64,000 nucleotides of DNA, from NCBI GenBank assembly GCA_023409735.1, contig JAEYRB010000051.1, positions 1 through 64,000 of the forward strand, in the 5' to 3' direction. The notes beneath the pieces are model-generated. The model did no database searches. It was given only the letters and a program-made list of their open reading frames with translations, and was not told the DNA's origin. The stretch comes from Bacillota bacterium (GTDB taxonomy: Bacteria; Bacillota; Clostridia; Acetivibrionales; DTU013). This document shows, piece by piece, positions 1 to 7,924 of this stretch (positions are counted from its first letter, which is position 1; each line of letters begins with the position of its first letter). Both the position numbers and the translations under genes were made by a program.

Positions 1-738
1 GCGGCTATATACGTCTATAACGAAGGTAAGGAGGACTTTGCCGTCGTTTTTGCTCAGCTTACAAAGAGAGATGGATCATTTCTTGTAGGAAGAGAGCCTG
101 AACCGGATTTTAAGTGGACAGACTTAAAGGGAAAGAATATTATCGGAGGAAGAAAAGGCGGCGTTCCCGAAATGACACTGGAGTATGTTCTGAAAAAGAA
201 CGGCATCACGCCGGGTGAAGATGTTTCAATAGATACAAGTGTTCAGTTTGCACTTATGGCCGGAGCGTTCACAGGTGGCAGCGGAGATTATGTAACGCTT
301 TTTGAACCTGTTGCGTCAACCCTTGAAAGGGAGGGAAAAGGCTATATCCTCGCATCAGTTGGCCAAGAAAGCGGAGAGATACCATATACCGCTTACTATG
401 CAAAAAAGAGTTACATAAAGAAAAACCCCGGGGTGGTACAGAAATTCACGAATGCCATTTATCGCGGGCAACTCTGGGTTGACTCCCATACACCGGAGGA
501 GGTGGCTGAGGCCATACAGAAATCCTTCCCGGACTCCGACAAGGAGCTGCTTACAATGGTAGCGAAGCGTTACAAGGAGCAGGATACGTGGTGTAAGGAC
601 CCTGTAATGAAGGAGGATGCCCTGGGGCTGCTGCAGGAGGTTATGAAGTCGGCCGGTGAGCTGAAAAAAGAGGCACCATACAATGAGCTTGTAAGTACAG
701 CTTATGCGGAGAAGGCAGTTAAATCAATAGACAAGTAA
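1..738 (+). CDS. ABC transporter substrate-binding protein, NMT1/SsuA-like (5' end outside window)
   Basis: The frame is open from base 1 and stops with TAA at 736-738, so the start and any lipoprotein signal lie upstream; 245 residues are visible. The sequence has the look of the second half of a type 2 periplasmic-binding fold: a segment 'LKGKNIIGGRKGGVPEM' followed by long helices, as in NMT1/SsuA/ThiY-family binding proteins that deliver nitrate, sulfonates, thiamine precursors or similar small ligands to an ABC permease. The ligand cannot be told from this fragment. Permease and ATPase partners are not in the window and would be expected upstream. A Rho-independent terminator follows at 881-920. 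Family assignment is fairly sure, substrate unknown. Confidence 0.8.
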   Translation, partial: AAIYVYNEGKEDFAVVFAQLTKRDGSFLVGREPEPDFKWTDLKGKNIIGGRKGGVPEMTLEYVLKKNGITPGEDVSIDTSVQFALMAGAFTGGSGDYVTLFEPVASTLEREGKGYILASVGQESGEIPYTAYYAKKSYIKKNPGVVQKFTNAIYRGQLWVDSHTPEEVAEAIQKSFPDSDKELLTMVAKRYKEQDTWCKDPVMKEDALGLLQEVMKSAGELKKEAPYNELVSTAYAEKAVKSIDK

Positions 739-770
739 AGAAAGGCAAATACGATGTAACCAAAAATAAT

Positions 771-830
771 TCTGCTAAACGATATATGGTGACCTACTGC
801 ATGTTTATCTGCAATATATCGTATAGTAGA
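771..830. repeat. Inverted repeat between binding-protein gene and terminator
   Basis: Nine-base arms ACGATATAT (779-787) and ATATATCGT (814-822) match perfectly, and the pairing extends outward with CTA/TAG matches. The loop is about 26 bases. It could be an mRNA 3' structure of the ABC transporter operon; no protein-binding role can be shown. Confidence 0.45.
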
Positions 831-880
831 ACTTCAAAAGTGGCACATCGCAAATGCCCCAAAGCATTAGACATTGTCTA

Positions 881-920
881 AAAAGCCGTTGATTCGGGTA
901 ATGATCGAACAGCGGCTTTT
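881..920 (+). terminator. Rho-independent terminator
   Basis: AAAAGCCG at the left pairs with CGGCTTTT at the right, with further pairing of TTCG with CGAA inside the stem; the right arm ends in the T run. It closes the transcription unit of the ABC binding protein. Confidence 0.7.
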
Positions 921-1036
921 CTCCGTTCATGCCGTGGCATCCAGGCCACCGCTTCTCAAAATGCCATATGTGTTATAATATATATTCAGGCTAATTACAA
1001 GGCAAAATTCCTATTGCTGTCGGAGGATGGTGCGGC

Positions 1037-1792
1037 ATGCTGCAAAAACCATATTTACAAAGCTTTACTATAGGCAAAAATCTGGACGAAGAATATCTTT
1101 ATAATATTCCGGCTATCCGGCACCTGCGTCAGTTTACCTTTAAAAAGTCGGTCACCTTCTTTGTCGGCGAAAATGGAAGCGGTAAATCTACTCTGCTGGA
1201 AGCGTTAGCGATTTGTTGCGGGTTTAATGCTGAGGGAGGGACAAGAAATTTTTGCTTTTCAACAAATGAAACACATTCTTCACTTTACCGCAGCATAAAA
1301 ATTGTTCGAAATATGCCATTTCCTTCAGATGGATTTTTCCTGCGTGCAGAGAGCTTCTATAATGTGGCTACAGAAATTGATCGTCTCGATAAAATTCATA
1401 TGTTTGGAGTAGATAACAGCAAAGCGTTTCTTGAACGAAATTACGGCGGCAGATCCCTACATGAGCAATCCCACGGAGAGAGCTTTTTAGCTCTTGCGAT
1501 CAATCGCTTTCATAAAAAGAGCATATTTTTTCTTGATGAGCCTGAAGCGGCGCTTTCACCTTCACGACAGATGACGCTGCTTGCTCGGATACATGAGCTT
1601 GTTAAGGAAGATTGTCAGTTTATAATAGCAACTCATTCCCCAATTTTAATGGCATACCCTAATGCAGAAATTGTAGAATTTGCAGAGCAGGGAGCAAAGG
1701 TAACGCCATATGAGCAGACTGAACACTATATACTGACAAGACGCTTTCTGGATAATACAGAGGTCATGCTCAGCCACCTGCTGGAGGAATAA
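1037..1792 (+). CDS. AAA family ATPase (ABC/SMC-like nucleotide-binding fold)
   Basis: A 251-residue soluble ATPase. Walker A is GENGSGKST at residues 44-52, Walker B is IFFLDEPEAALSP near residues 164-176, and a switch histidine lies in 'ATHSP' near residue 200. A signature-like 'SHGES' comes before Walker B. This is the single-domain predicted ATPase family (AAA_21/AAA_23 type) related to ABC and Rad50/SMC heads, with no transmembrane partner and no coiled coil. Such genes are common as stand-alone genes in Clostridia and their substrate is unknown. Start ATG 1037 is supported by GGAGGA at 1022-1027, and a TATAAT hexamer lies at 974-979. It stands alone, next to a transposase scar; no nuclease or toxin partner that would make it a defence gene is beside it. 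Confidence 0.75.
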   Translation: MLQKPYLQSFTIGKNLDEEYLYNIPAIRHLRQFTFKKSVTFFVGENGSGKSTLLEALAICCGFNAEGGTRNFCFSTNETHSSLYRSIKIVRNMPFPSDGFFLRAESFYNVATEIDRLDKIHMFGVDNSKAFLERNYGGRSLHEQSHGESFLALAINRFHKKSIFFLDEPEAALSPSRQMTLLARIHELVKEDCQFIIATHSPILMAYPNAEIVEFAEQGAKVTPYEQTEHYILTRRFLDNTEVMLSHLLEE

Positions 1793-1886
1793 ACTACAGA
1801 TTCGTTTTGTCAGCAAAACGAGTGAAGAAGGGGCTTTTCAGTTTGAGACGTTAATTGTCTTAGATAGATTGAGGTAGGCTTAAAGT

Positions 1887-2193
1887 GTGAAGAATGAGTT
1901 CCATAAACTCATGGAATGCAAAAGTTGTGATGAAGCGAAAAAGCAGCTAGGAATATGGAACATGATGGCGATAGGATATGGATTGCCTGAATTTCAGGCA
2001 TGTACGAAAACTTTCTTAAACTGGCAGGAAGAGATTCTAAACTCGTTCAAATATCTATTTTCCAATGGATATACCTGAAGGAGTGAACAACAAAATCGAG
2101 GTAATTAAGAGAAATGCATTTGGAGTCAGGAACTTCAAGAGGTTTAGGAATCGCATACTACATCATTATATCGGTATAGAAAACAGAGGCTAA
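1887..2193 (+). pseudogene. ISL3-family transposase, C-terminal remnant with frameshift
   Basis: The GTG-started frame (1887-2078) encodes 'FLNWQEEILNSFKYLFSNGYT' and then stops. Shifting by one base at 2076 restores the expected continuation, 'EGVNNKIEVIKRNAFGVRNF' and then 'RFRNRILHHYIG', ending with TAA at 2191-2193. This block is the conserved C-terminus of ISL3-family DDE transposases. An extra T at about 2076 (ACC-T-GAA) explains the break. The N-terminal and catalytic parts are missing, so the element cannot move by itself. Family recognition is from the conserved NNKIKxIKR and FRNRI motifs. Confidence 0.75.
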
Positions 2194-2627
2194 GCTGGTT
2201 ACACGCAGCTTGTGAAGGAACATGACAGGCTGTGAAGTAATGGCGAAGCTGAAATGTGGAACAAGGAGCTACAAGGTGTACCACGGATGATGCAGCCGCC
2301 GGTGTATAGCCATGGACGGCGATTCACCGGCGCCCACATTTATGGCGTTGCCCGAAGGGCTACAGCAAAAAGCTTCATGAGTTCGATGCTCATGAAACTT
2401 TTATTTAGCGAGCCTTACATGCTACAGCCTGTTATGTGACGAAACCCAGGTGCGGTATCAGCTCAGCCTCTGCTTGATACTCTAAGAAATAAAACTGGCA
2501 GTAACCTATTTGCTTACTAGATTATCTGCCAGAAAAATATATCAATATTTTATTTTGCTAGAGACATTTTATTTTGCTAGAGACCCACCCCAATTATTGA
2601 CACAGGGAATAGATGCTAAGCTGGTTG
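2194..2627. other. Gene-free scar with hairpins and repeat boxes
   Basis: No convincing gene. It holds (i) a hairpin with arms CGCCGGTG and CACCGGCG at about 2296-2333; (ii) copy A of a repeat family at 2338-2411; (iii) a 19-base tandem duplication of ATTTTATTTTGCTAGAGAC at about 2547-2584; and (iv) a GACCCACCCCAATTATTGAC segment at about 2581-2600 that looks like an insertion-sequence end. The 12-mer GCTAAGCTGGTT occurs at both edges (about 2190 and 2614). An open frame at 2254-2439 runs through these repeats and is judged non-coding. Confidence 0.5.
2338..2411 (+). repeat. Box-plus-hairpin repeat, copy A
   Basis: The core GGCGTTGCCCGAAGGGCTAC, then AGCAAAA, is followed by a perfect hairpin (TTCATGAG / CTCATGAA, seven-base loop) and the tail ACTTTTATTTAGCGA. 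The same order of core, variable hairpin and tail occurs at 39576-39710, with a degenerate core at 6648-6672. Confidence 0.6.
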
Positions 2628-4319
2628 TCAGCCCTTTTTTACTTCCTTGCCCCATGAATCCTTAAGGCCTACAGTTCTGTTGAACACAAGCTTGTCTGCT
2701 GTCGAATCCAGATCGGTGCAGAAATAGCCCATGCGCAGGAACTGATAATGGTCACCGACCTTTGTATCGGCGAGGTTAGGCTCTACCTTACAATCCTTAA
2801 GTACCTCAAGTGAGTCAGGATTTATTATTGCATGAAGGTCCTCAGCACCTCCGGGATCCTGTTCTGTAAACAGGTGATCATAAAGGCGTATTTCGGCATT
2901 GAGAGCATGCTTTGCAGATACCCAGTGCAGTGTTCCCTTGACCTTGCGTCCGTCCGGTGAATTTCCGCCCTTTGATTCAGGATCATAGGTGCAGTGAAGC
3001 TCGGTGATATTCCCGTCAGCGTCCTTAACAACACTTTCACACTTTATAAAGTATGCGTTCTTCAGTCTGACCTCGCGACCCGGAGCTAACCGGAAGAATT
3101 TGCTTGGAGGGTTCTCCATGAAGTCTTCTTGTTCAATGTAAAGCTCATGAGTGAAGGGAACCTTTCTTGAGCCCATCTCAGGACTTTCAGGGTTGTTTTC
3201 CACATCGAACCACTCTGTTTCACCCTCTGGATAGTTATCTATTATAACCTTAAGCGGCTTAAGGATAGCCATCATTCTGGGAGCGTGAGTATTGAGATCT
3301 TCTCTTATGCAATGCTCCAATAGCGCATAATCGACCATACTGTTTGTTTTTGCCACGCCTATTCTCTCACAGAAATCTCTTACAGCTGAAGGGGTGTAGC
3401 CTCTTCTGCGAAGACCTGACAGGGTTGGCATCCTTGGATCGTTCCAGCCTGCAACAATATTCTCATTAACAAGCTGCAGCAGCTTTCTCTTACTCATCAT
3501 TGTATAGCCAAGATTAAGTCTTGAAAACTCGATCTGACGTGGCCTATGAGAAAGACCCACGTTATTTACCACCCAGTCGTACAGTGGCCTATGATCCTCA
3601 TACTCGAGAGAGCAGAGAGAATGTGATATGCCTTCTATACTGTCTTCTATTGGGTGAGCAAAATCGTACATAGGATAGATGCACCATTTATTGCCTATGC
3701 GGTAATGCTCAACGCGCATAATTCTGTATATAACAGGGTCACGCATGTTGATGTTGGGGGAGGCCATATCAATCTTTGCCCTGAGTACACGTGTGCCTTC
3801 GGGGAATTCACCGGCCTTCATTCTCTCAAGAAGATTAAGGTTTTCCTCTACTGTTCTGTTGCGGTATGGGCTTTCCTTACCAGGTTCGGTAAGAGTACCT
3901 CTGTATTCTCTTATTTCATCTGCACTAAGGTCACATACATAAGCAAGACCATTTTTTATGAGGCGCACTGCACATTCATACATAATATCAAAATAATCTG
4001 ATGCGTAATAGATGTCGTCCCACTTAAAGCCCAGCCATTTAATATCCTCCTGCATAGACTGCGCGTATTCTACATTTTCCTTTATAGGATTTGTATCATC
4101 ATAGCGGAGGTTGCATTTGCCATTGAATTTCTGAGCAGTAAGGAAGTCTATGCATAACGCTTTTGCGTGACCGATATGCAGATAACCGTTTGGCTCGGGC
4201 GGAAAACGGGTTATGATCGAATCCTTGTCAAACCTGCCGCTTTGTATGTCCTCATTCACAAAATCATATATAAAATTGGAGCTTTCAGTTGCTTCTGTGG
4301 TTTTAATTTCATCTGCCAT
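2628..4319 (-). CDS. glnS: Glutaminyl-tRNA synthetase
   Basis: A 563-residue class I aminoacyl-tRNA synthetase that charges tRNA-Gln with glutamine in the cytosol. The HIGH-type motif is FPPEPNGYLHIGHAKA near residues 40-55, and the KMSKS-type motif is MMSKRK in the middle of the protein. The C-terminal half carries the two beta-barrel anticodon-binding domains typical of GlnRS, and the length matches the family (about 550). It starts two bases after the gltX stop, so the two are co-transcribed and probably translationally coupled. Many Bacillota lack GlnRS and make Gln-tRNA through GatCAB, so its presence here is notable. The call is secure. Confidence 0.97.
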   Translation of the reverse strand: MADEIKTTEATESSNFIYDFVNEDIQSGRFDKDSIITRFPPEPNGYLHIGHAKALCIDFLTAQKFNGKCNLRYDDTNPIKENVEYAQSMQEDIKWLGFKWDDIYYASDYFDIMYECAVRLIKNGLAYVCDLSADEIREYRGTLTEPGKESPYRNRTVEENLNLLERMKAGEFPEGTRVLRAKIDMASPNINMRDPVIYRIMRVEHYRIGNKWCIYPMYDFAHPIEDSIEGISHSLCSLEYEDHRPLYDWVVNNVGLSHRPRQIEFSRLNLGYTMMSKRKLLQLVNENIVAGWNDPRMPTLSGLRRRGYTPSAVRDFCERIGVAKTNSMVDYALLEHCIREDLNTHAPRMMAILKPLKVIIDNYPEGETEWFDVENNPESPEMGSRKVPFTHELYIEQEDFMENPPSKFFRLAPGREVRLKNAYFIKCESVVKDADGNITELHCTYDPESKGGNSPDGRKVKGTLHWVSAKHALNAEIRLYDHLFTEQDPGGAEDLHAIINPDSLEVLKDCKVEPNLADTKVGDHYQFLRMGYFCTDLDSTADKLVFNRTVGLKDSWGKEVKKG

Positions 4320-4320
4320 A

Positions 4321-5781
4321 TCATATCCTCCCGCTAAGTTTATCTATACCAATCTTGATTCTCTTAAGTGTTTCTTCCTTGCCTAATATTTCTGCAAGCT
4401 CAGTCGCTCCTCCCGGTGTTGCATCCTTTCCGGATAAAGCTGTTCGTATAGGCCATAGTATCTGGCTGTTTTTTATTTCAAGCGACTTTGCTGCTTCAAC
4501 CAGTGTGTTGTATAAAGTATCATTTTCCCAGATATCGATTCCCTCAAGAACTGGTAGTGCAGCCTTCAAATTCGCAAGGGAATTCTCTGTATTTGTCTTC
4601 ATCTTTTTATGCTCATAAAGCGATATATCGTAATCGGGTAGAGCTTCAAAGAAATCTACTATTGACGGAATAGCTGTGAGTACCTCAGTCCTTGGTTGTA
4701 CCAGCCTGCTTATTTTCAGCATGTCGATACCTGTGTTTTTCAGCTTTTCACTGTAGTAGGGCTCTGCTATCTTGTGGAATTCCTCTACGGTCATTTTCCT
4801 AATATACTCGCCATTCATCCAGTTCAGCTTCTCTACGTCAAAAACCGCCGGAGATTTACTAATGCCGTGTATATCGAAAGCCTGCTCAAGCTCGCTAAGA
4901 GAGAATATTTCTTGTGTAGTTCCAGGGCTCCAGCCGAGCAGAGCAACATAATTAAGGACCGCGTCAACAAGATAACCCTGTGCAAGAAGATCTTCGAAGG
5001 ACGGATCACCTGAACGCTTGGACATCTTGCGGCCGTCAGGTTTTATGATTGTAGATACATGCACATAAGTTGGTATGTCCCACCCGAAGGCCTGATACAG
5101 TAGGTTATACTTTGGAGTGGAGGAGAGGTACTCATTTCCCCTTACAACATGTGTTATGTTCATCAGATGATCATCCACAACATTAGCAAAATTGTATGTG
5201 GGAAGTCCGTCTGATTTGATCAGTACTTGATCCTCAAGCTCACTATTGTCAACGGTAATTGTGCCGTATACTGCGTCTTCAAAGCTTGTGCTGCCTGTAT
5301 CAGGCATTTTTTGCCTTATGACGAATGGCACGCCTGCTGAAAGCTTCTCAGCAATTTCATCCTTGCTGAGGCTTAAACAATGGCGATCGTATCTGTAAGT
5401 TTTACCCGAGGCTTCACATTGCTCCTTTAATGCACCAAGACGCTCTTTGGTGCAGAAGCAGTAATAAGCATTACCGCTCTCAATCAGCTGTTTTGCATAT
5501 TCCATGTAGTTATTCTTGCGCTGACTCTGTATATACGGGCCATAATCGCCGCCTATGTCAGGTCCCTCATCGTGACTTAGCCCTGCAAGCTTCAGTGTCT
5601 TGTATATCACCTCGGTGGCATTTTCTATAAAACGTTCCTGATCAGTATCTTCTATTCTTAATATGAACTTTCCACCGTTTTTTCTAGCAATAAGATATTC
5701 ATATAATGCCGTCCGCAAATTCCCTATGTGCATATAACCTGTCGGACTGGGCGCAAATCTTGTCCGAACCTCTGATGACAT
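4321..5781 (-). CDS. gltX: Glutamyl-tRNA synthetase
   Basis: A 486-residue class I synthetase that attaches glutamate to tRNA-Glu. The N-terminus 'RFAPSPTGYMHIGNLRTALY' holds the HIGH-type motif, and KMSKRSGDPS near residue 250 is the KMSKS loop. The C-terminal helical anticodon-binding domain is complete. The zinc-site region reads YCFCTKERL, keeping only some of the cysteines seen in zinc-binding family members. It is the first gene of a minus-strand operon with glnS, served by the promoter at 5920-5948. Its leader of about 130 bases has a hairpin but no T-box consensus. Confidence 0.97.
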   Translation of the reverse strand: MSSEVRTRFAPSPTGYMHIGNLRTALYEYLIARKNGGKFILRIEDTDQERFIENATEVIYKTLKLAGLSHDEGPDIGGDYGPYIQSQRKNNYMEYAKQLIESGNAYYCFCTKERLGALKEQCEASGKTYRYDRHCLSLSKDEIAEKLSAGVPFVIRQKMPDTGSTSFEDAVYGTITVDNSELEDQVLIKSDGLPTYNFANVVDDHLMNITHVVRGNEYLSSTPKYNLLYQAFGWDIPTYVHVSTIIKPDGRKMSKRSGDPSFEDLLAQGYLVDAVLNYVALLGWSPGTTQEIFSLSELEQAFDIHGISKSPAVFDVEKLNWMNGEYIRKMTVEEFHKIAEPYYSEKLKNTGIDMLKISRLVQPRTEVLTAIPSIVDFFEALPDYDISLYEHKKMKTNTENSLANLKAALPVLEGIDIWENDTLYNTLVEAAKSLEIKNSQILWPIRTALSGKDATPGGATELAEILGKEETLKRIKIGIDKLSGRI

Positions 5782-5919
5782 AAAAATCTTCCCTTCTGTG
5801 CGCAGGCTTCAAGCCTTACGTTAATTTTCGAGGCTGTCGGCCATCGGGCCTCGATTTACAAAAAAACTTACTTTGGCTTTTTCATAAAATTATTACGTTG
5901 TTTTAGCTAATTATTTTTG
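5782..5919 (-). promoter_or_regulatory. gltX-glnS 5' leader with hairpin
   Basis: Between the promoter and the gltX start the minus strand can fold TCGAGGC with GCCTCGA (about 5848-5874), and a smaller AGGCTT/AAGCCT hairpin lies nearer the gene. The T-box sequence, which would read GGGTGGTACCGCG on the minus strand, is absent. The leader may affect mRNA stability or attenuation, but nothing shows which. Confidence 0.35.
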
Positions 5920-5948
5920 ATTATATTATTTACCATTATATTAGTCAA
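5920..5948 (-). promoter_or_regulatory. Sigma-A type promoter of gltX-glnS
   Basis: On the minus strand TTGACT (plus coordinates 5943-5948) and TATAAT (5920-5925) are separated by exactly 17 bases. This is close to the vegetative consensus and correctly placed for gltX. Confidence 0.75.
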
Positions 5949-6030
5949 GAAACAGGCTTGAAATGGATTTTAAGAAAAAGTTATCGACTAAAGTCATTGA
6001 TTGTTTATTTCCTTCAAGGGCAGATTTTTA

Positions 6031-6059
6031 TTGTATTTAGTTAATTTATCGAATAATAT
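6031..6059 (+). promoter_or_regulatory. Candidate promoter of the zinc-ribbon gene
   Basis: TTGTAT (6031-6036) and TAATAT (6054-6059) are 17 bases apart, about 40 bases before the start at 6100. Confidence 0.45.
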
Positions 6060-6099
6060 TAGTATAAGAAATGAGATTTCTTGTGAAAGGGGTGTTTGT

Positions 6100-6495
6100 A
6101 TGTCTGTACTCGACAATATTACAAAAAAAGTCACCGATACAGCTAAAGCTGCGGCGAAAATGTCAGGCAGCGTTGTAGAGGTAACTAAGCTGAATATGAG
6201 CATAGGTGCCGAGGAGGAAAAGATCCGTAAGATTTATACTGAGATGGGTAAGATTCTATATGAGGATTACACAGAAGGAAAAGCTGTAGGAGAGAGAACT
6301 CTGGCACATTGTGAGAAAATTGACGAAATTATTGCTCTTATAGATGAAATGCGTGAAAAGGTACTGGAATTGAAAAATGTCAAAGCATGTCCCAACTGCG
6401 GGCTGGAGCTGGATATTGATATGGAGTACTGCTATAAATGCGGAAGAAAGCAAGATGAACCTGAAAGCACCGAGATAGACCAGGCAAATGAATAA
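6100..6495 (+). CDS. Zinc-ribbon protein with helical N-terminus
   Basis: A 131-residue protein of unknown function. The first 90 or so residues are a charged helical region likely to form a coiled coil. They are followed by one zinc ribbon, CPNCGLELDIDMEYCYKCG, with two CxxC knuckles, and a short acidic tail. ATG 6100 was chosen because GAAAGGGG lies just upstream (6085-6092); an in-frame extension to 6001 has no ribosome binding site. It is transcribed alone, between the divergent gltX operon and a terminator at 6616-6652. Similar small zinc-ribbon proteins occur widely in Clostridia as unnamed genes. Confidence 0.75.
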   Translation: MSVLDNITKKVTDTAKAAAKMSGSVVEVTKLNMSIGAEEEKIRKIYTEMGKILYEDYTEGKAVGERTLAHCEKIDEIIALIDEMREKVLELKNVKACPNCGLELDIDMEYCYKCGRKQDEPESTEIDQANE

Positions 6496-6626
6496 TACAA
6501 GTAATTCGACAGTCCAGACAAAGGAATAATACAAATAATTTGTCAGACGAGACAAAGGAATAGTGCAGACAACTCGTTAACCCGAGTTAAGGGAATAACG
6601 TAGACAACTTGCCAACCCATGCTGAG
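6490..6626 (+). repeat. Four degenerate 34-base tandem repeats overlapping a stop codon
   Basis: Units begin at 6490, 6524, 6558 and about 6593, opening with GAATAATACAAGTAATTCG, GAATAATACAAATAATTTG, GAATAGTGCAGACAACTCG and GAATAACGTAGACAACTTG. The first unit contains the TAA stop of the preceding gene. Spacing is exactly 34 bases for three steps and 35 for the last. Confidence 0.65.
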
Positions 6627-6652
6627 ATTAGCTGCAGCATGGGTTTATTTAT
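6616..6652 (+). terminator. Rho-independent terminator
   Basis: CCCATGCTG pairs with CAGCATGGG, followed by a T-rich tract (TTTATTTAT). It ends the zinc-ribbon gene transcript. Confidence 0.7.
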
Positions 6653-6778
6653 AGTGTTGCCAGAAGGGCTAAAGTTTTTATATTTTTTGTAATATATTCA
6701 GATTTTATTTTCAGATGCATCAGAGACGCTTTTATATTGTATAATGAGATTAATACATACGTATGAGGAGTATACATA

Positions 6779-7837
6779 ATGTTATTGTATGATACACTAA
6801 GTAAAATAGGAGTTATTGATAGAAATGTACAGGAACTTGCACAGGCAAGGCTTGACAGCCTTACAAAGCCATTGGGCAGTCTGGGTAGGCTTGAAGATAT
6901 TGTTAAGCAGATAGCCGGCATAACAGGCAGTGCAAGACCGTCTGTGGACAAAAAGGCTATTGTAATAATGTGTGCGGATAATGGTGTTGTTGAAGAGGGA
7001 GTCAGCTCATGTCCTAAGTCTATTACCGCATCAGTAACCTACAACTTCACCAGGGGAATTACGGGGGTATGTGTTTTAGGTGCTCAGACAAATACTGAAC
7101 TGGTTGTTGTAGATGTGGGAGTTGACGAGCAATTTGATTGCGATAAGATTATTGATAAAAAAATTAGAAGGGGCACTGATAATATTGCAAAAGGCCCTGC
7201 TATGACAAGAGCAGAGGCAATCAGGGCTATTGAGACAGGGATAGAGATAGTAACGGACCTGCATAAGAAAGGCATTAATCTATTGGGTACAGGTGAAATG
7301 GGAATCGGGAATACAACCACCAGCAGTGCGATAGCGGCAGTACTGACAGATAAGCCCTTGGAGCTGCTTGTGGGAAGAGGCTCGGGACTTACTGATGACG
7401 GTCTTAAAAACAAGATAAATGTAATAAGAAGAGCAATTGAATTAAACGAACCCGACTCAGAGGATCCGCTTGATGTTCTGTCAAAGCTGGGAGGATTTGA
7501 TATAGCAGGCCTTGCAGGGTGCTTTATAGCAGCTGCTGCACTGAGAATACCAATACTGATAGATGGTTTTATTTCATCTGTTGCGGCGCTGATTGCTGTG
7601 AGGATGAAGCCTGAGATCAAGGATTATATCATTGCCTCACATGGCTCGGCTGAACCGGGAAGCAGAGCAGTGCTTGAAGAAATGGGGCTTGAACCGCTTT
7701 TGATGCTTGGAATGAGACTGGGGGAGGGCTCGGGTGCAGCTGTTGCTTTTCATATAATTGATGCCGCGTTTACTGCATATGATAAAATGGGAACCTTTGA
7801 CGATGCAAAAATTGAGCAATACAAGCCGCTTGAGTAG
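6779..7837 (+). CDS. cobT: Nicotinate-nucleotide--dimethylbenzimidazole phosphoribosyltransferase
   Basis: A 352-residue cytosolic enzyme of cobalamin lower-ligand assembly. It transfers ribose phosphate from nicotinate mononucleotide to dimethylbenzimidazole or a related base, giving the alpha-ribazole phosphate used in nucleotide-loop assembly. The sequence shows DSLTKPLGSLGRLE near the N-terminus, GEMGIGNTTTSSAI in the middle and GEGSGAA near the C-terminus, where Glu316 is the expected catalytic base. Length matches the family. The next gene encodes a corrinoid-activation-type ASKHA protein, which supports a corrinoid-related locus. No cobalamin riboswitch is visible upstream. Confidence 0.95.
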   Translation: MLLYDTLSKIGVIDRNVQELAQARLDSLTKPLGSLGRLEDIVKQIAGITGSARPSVDKKAIVIMCADNGVVEEGVSSCPKSITASVTYNFTRGITGVCVLGAQTNTELVVVDVGVDEQFDCDKIIDKKIRRGTDNIAKGPAMTRAEAIRAIETGIEIVTDLHKKGINLLGTGEMGIGNTTTSSAIAAVLTDKPLELLVGRGSGLTDDGLKNKINVIRRAIELNEPDSEDPLDVLSKLGGFDIAGLAGCFIAAAALRIPILIDGFISSVAALIAVRMKPEIKDYIIASHGSAEPGSRAVLEEMGLEPLLMLGMRLGEGSGAAVAFHIIDAAFTAYDKMGTFDDAKIEQYKPLE

Positions 7838-7924
7838 GACGGATATAGCGTTAAATCAAACAGATTATGTAGTGTAGCTTATGAAAATAGCGATATTATG
7901 CATAATACAAGTGAGGGCATGCTA

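Noticed and set aside
1037..1792. Anti-phage defence ATPase system
   Set aside because: Only a lone ATPase is present, with no nuclease or effector gene beside it.
2254..2439. Protein gene of 61 codons in the transposase scar
   Set aside because: The frame runs through two hairpins and a repeat box shared with other intergenic sites and has no ribosome binding site.
5782..5950. T-box leader of the tRNA synthetase operon
   Set aside because: The conserved T-box sequence and specifier-loop layout are absent on the minus strand; only a simple hairpin is present.
6650..6778. Cobalamin riboswitch before cobT
   Set aside because: No B12-box-like sequence is seen, and the gap of about 125 bases is too short and AT-rich.
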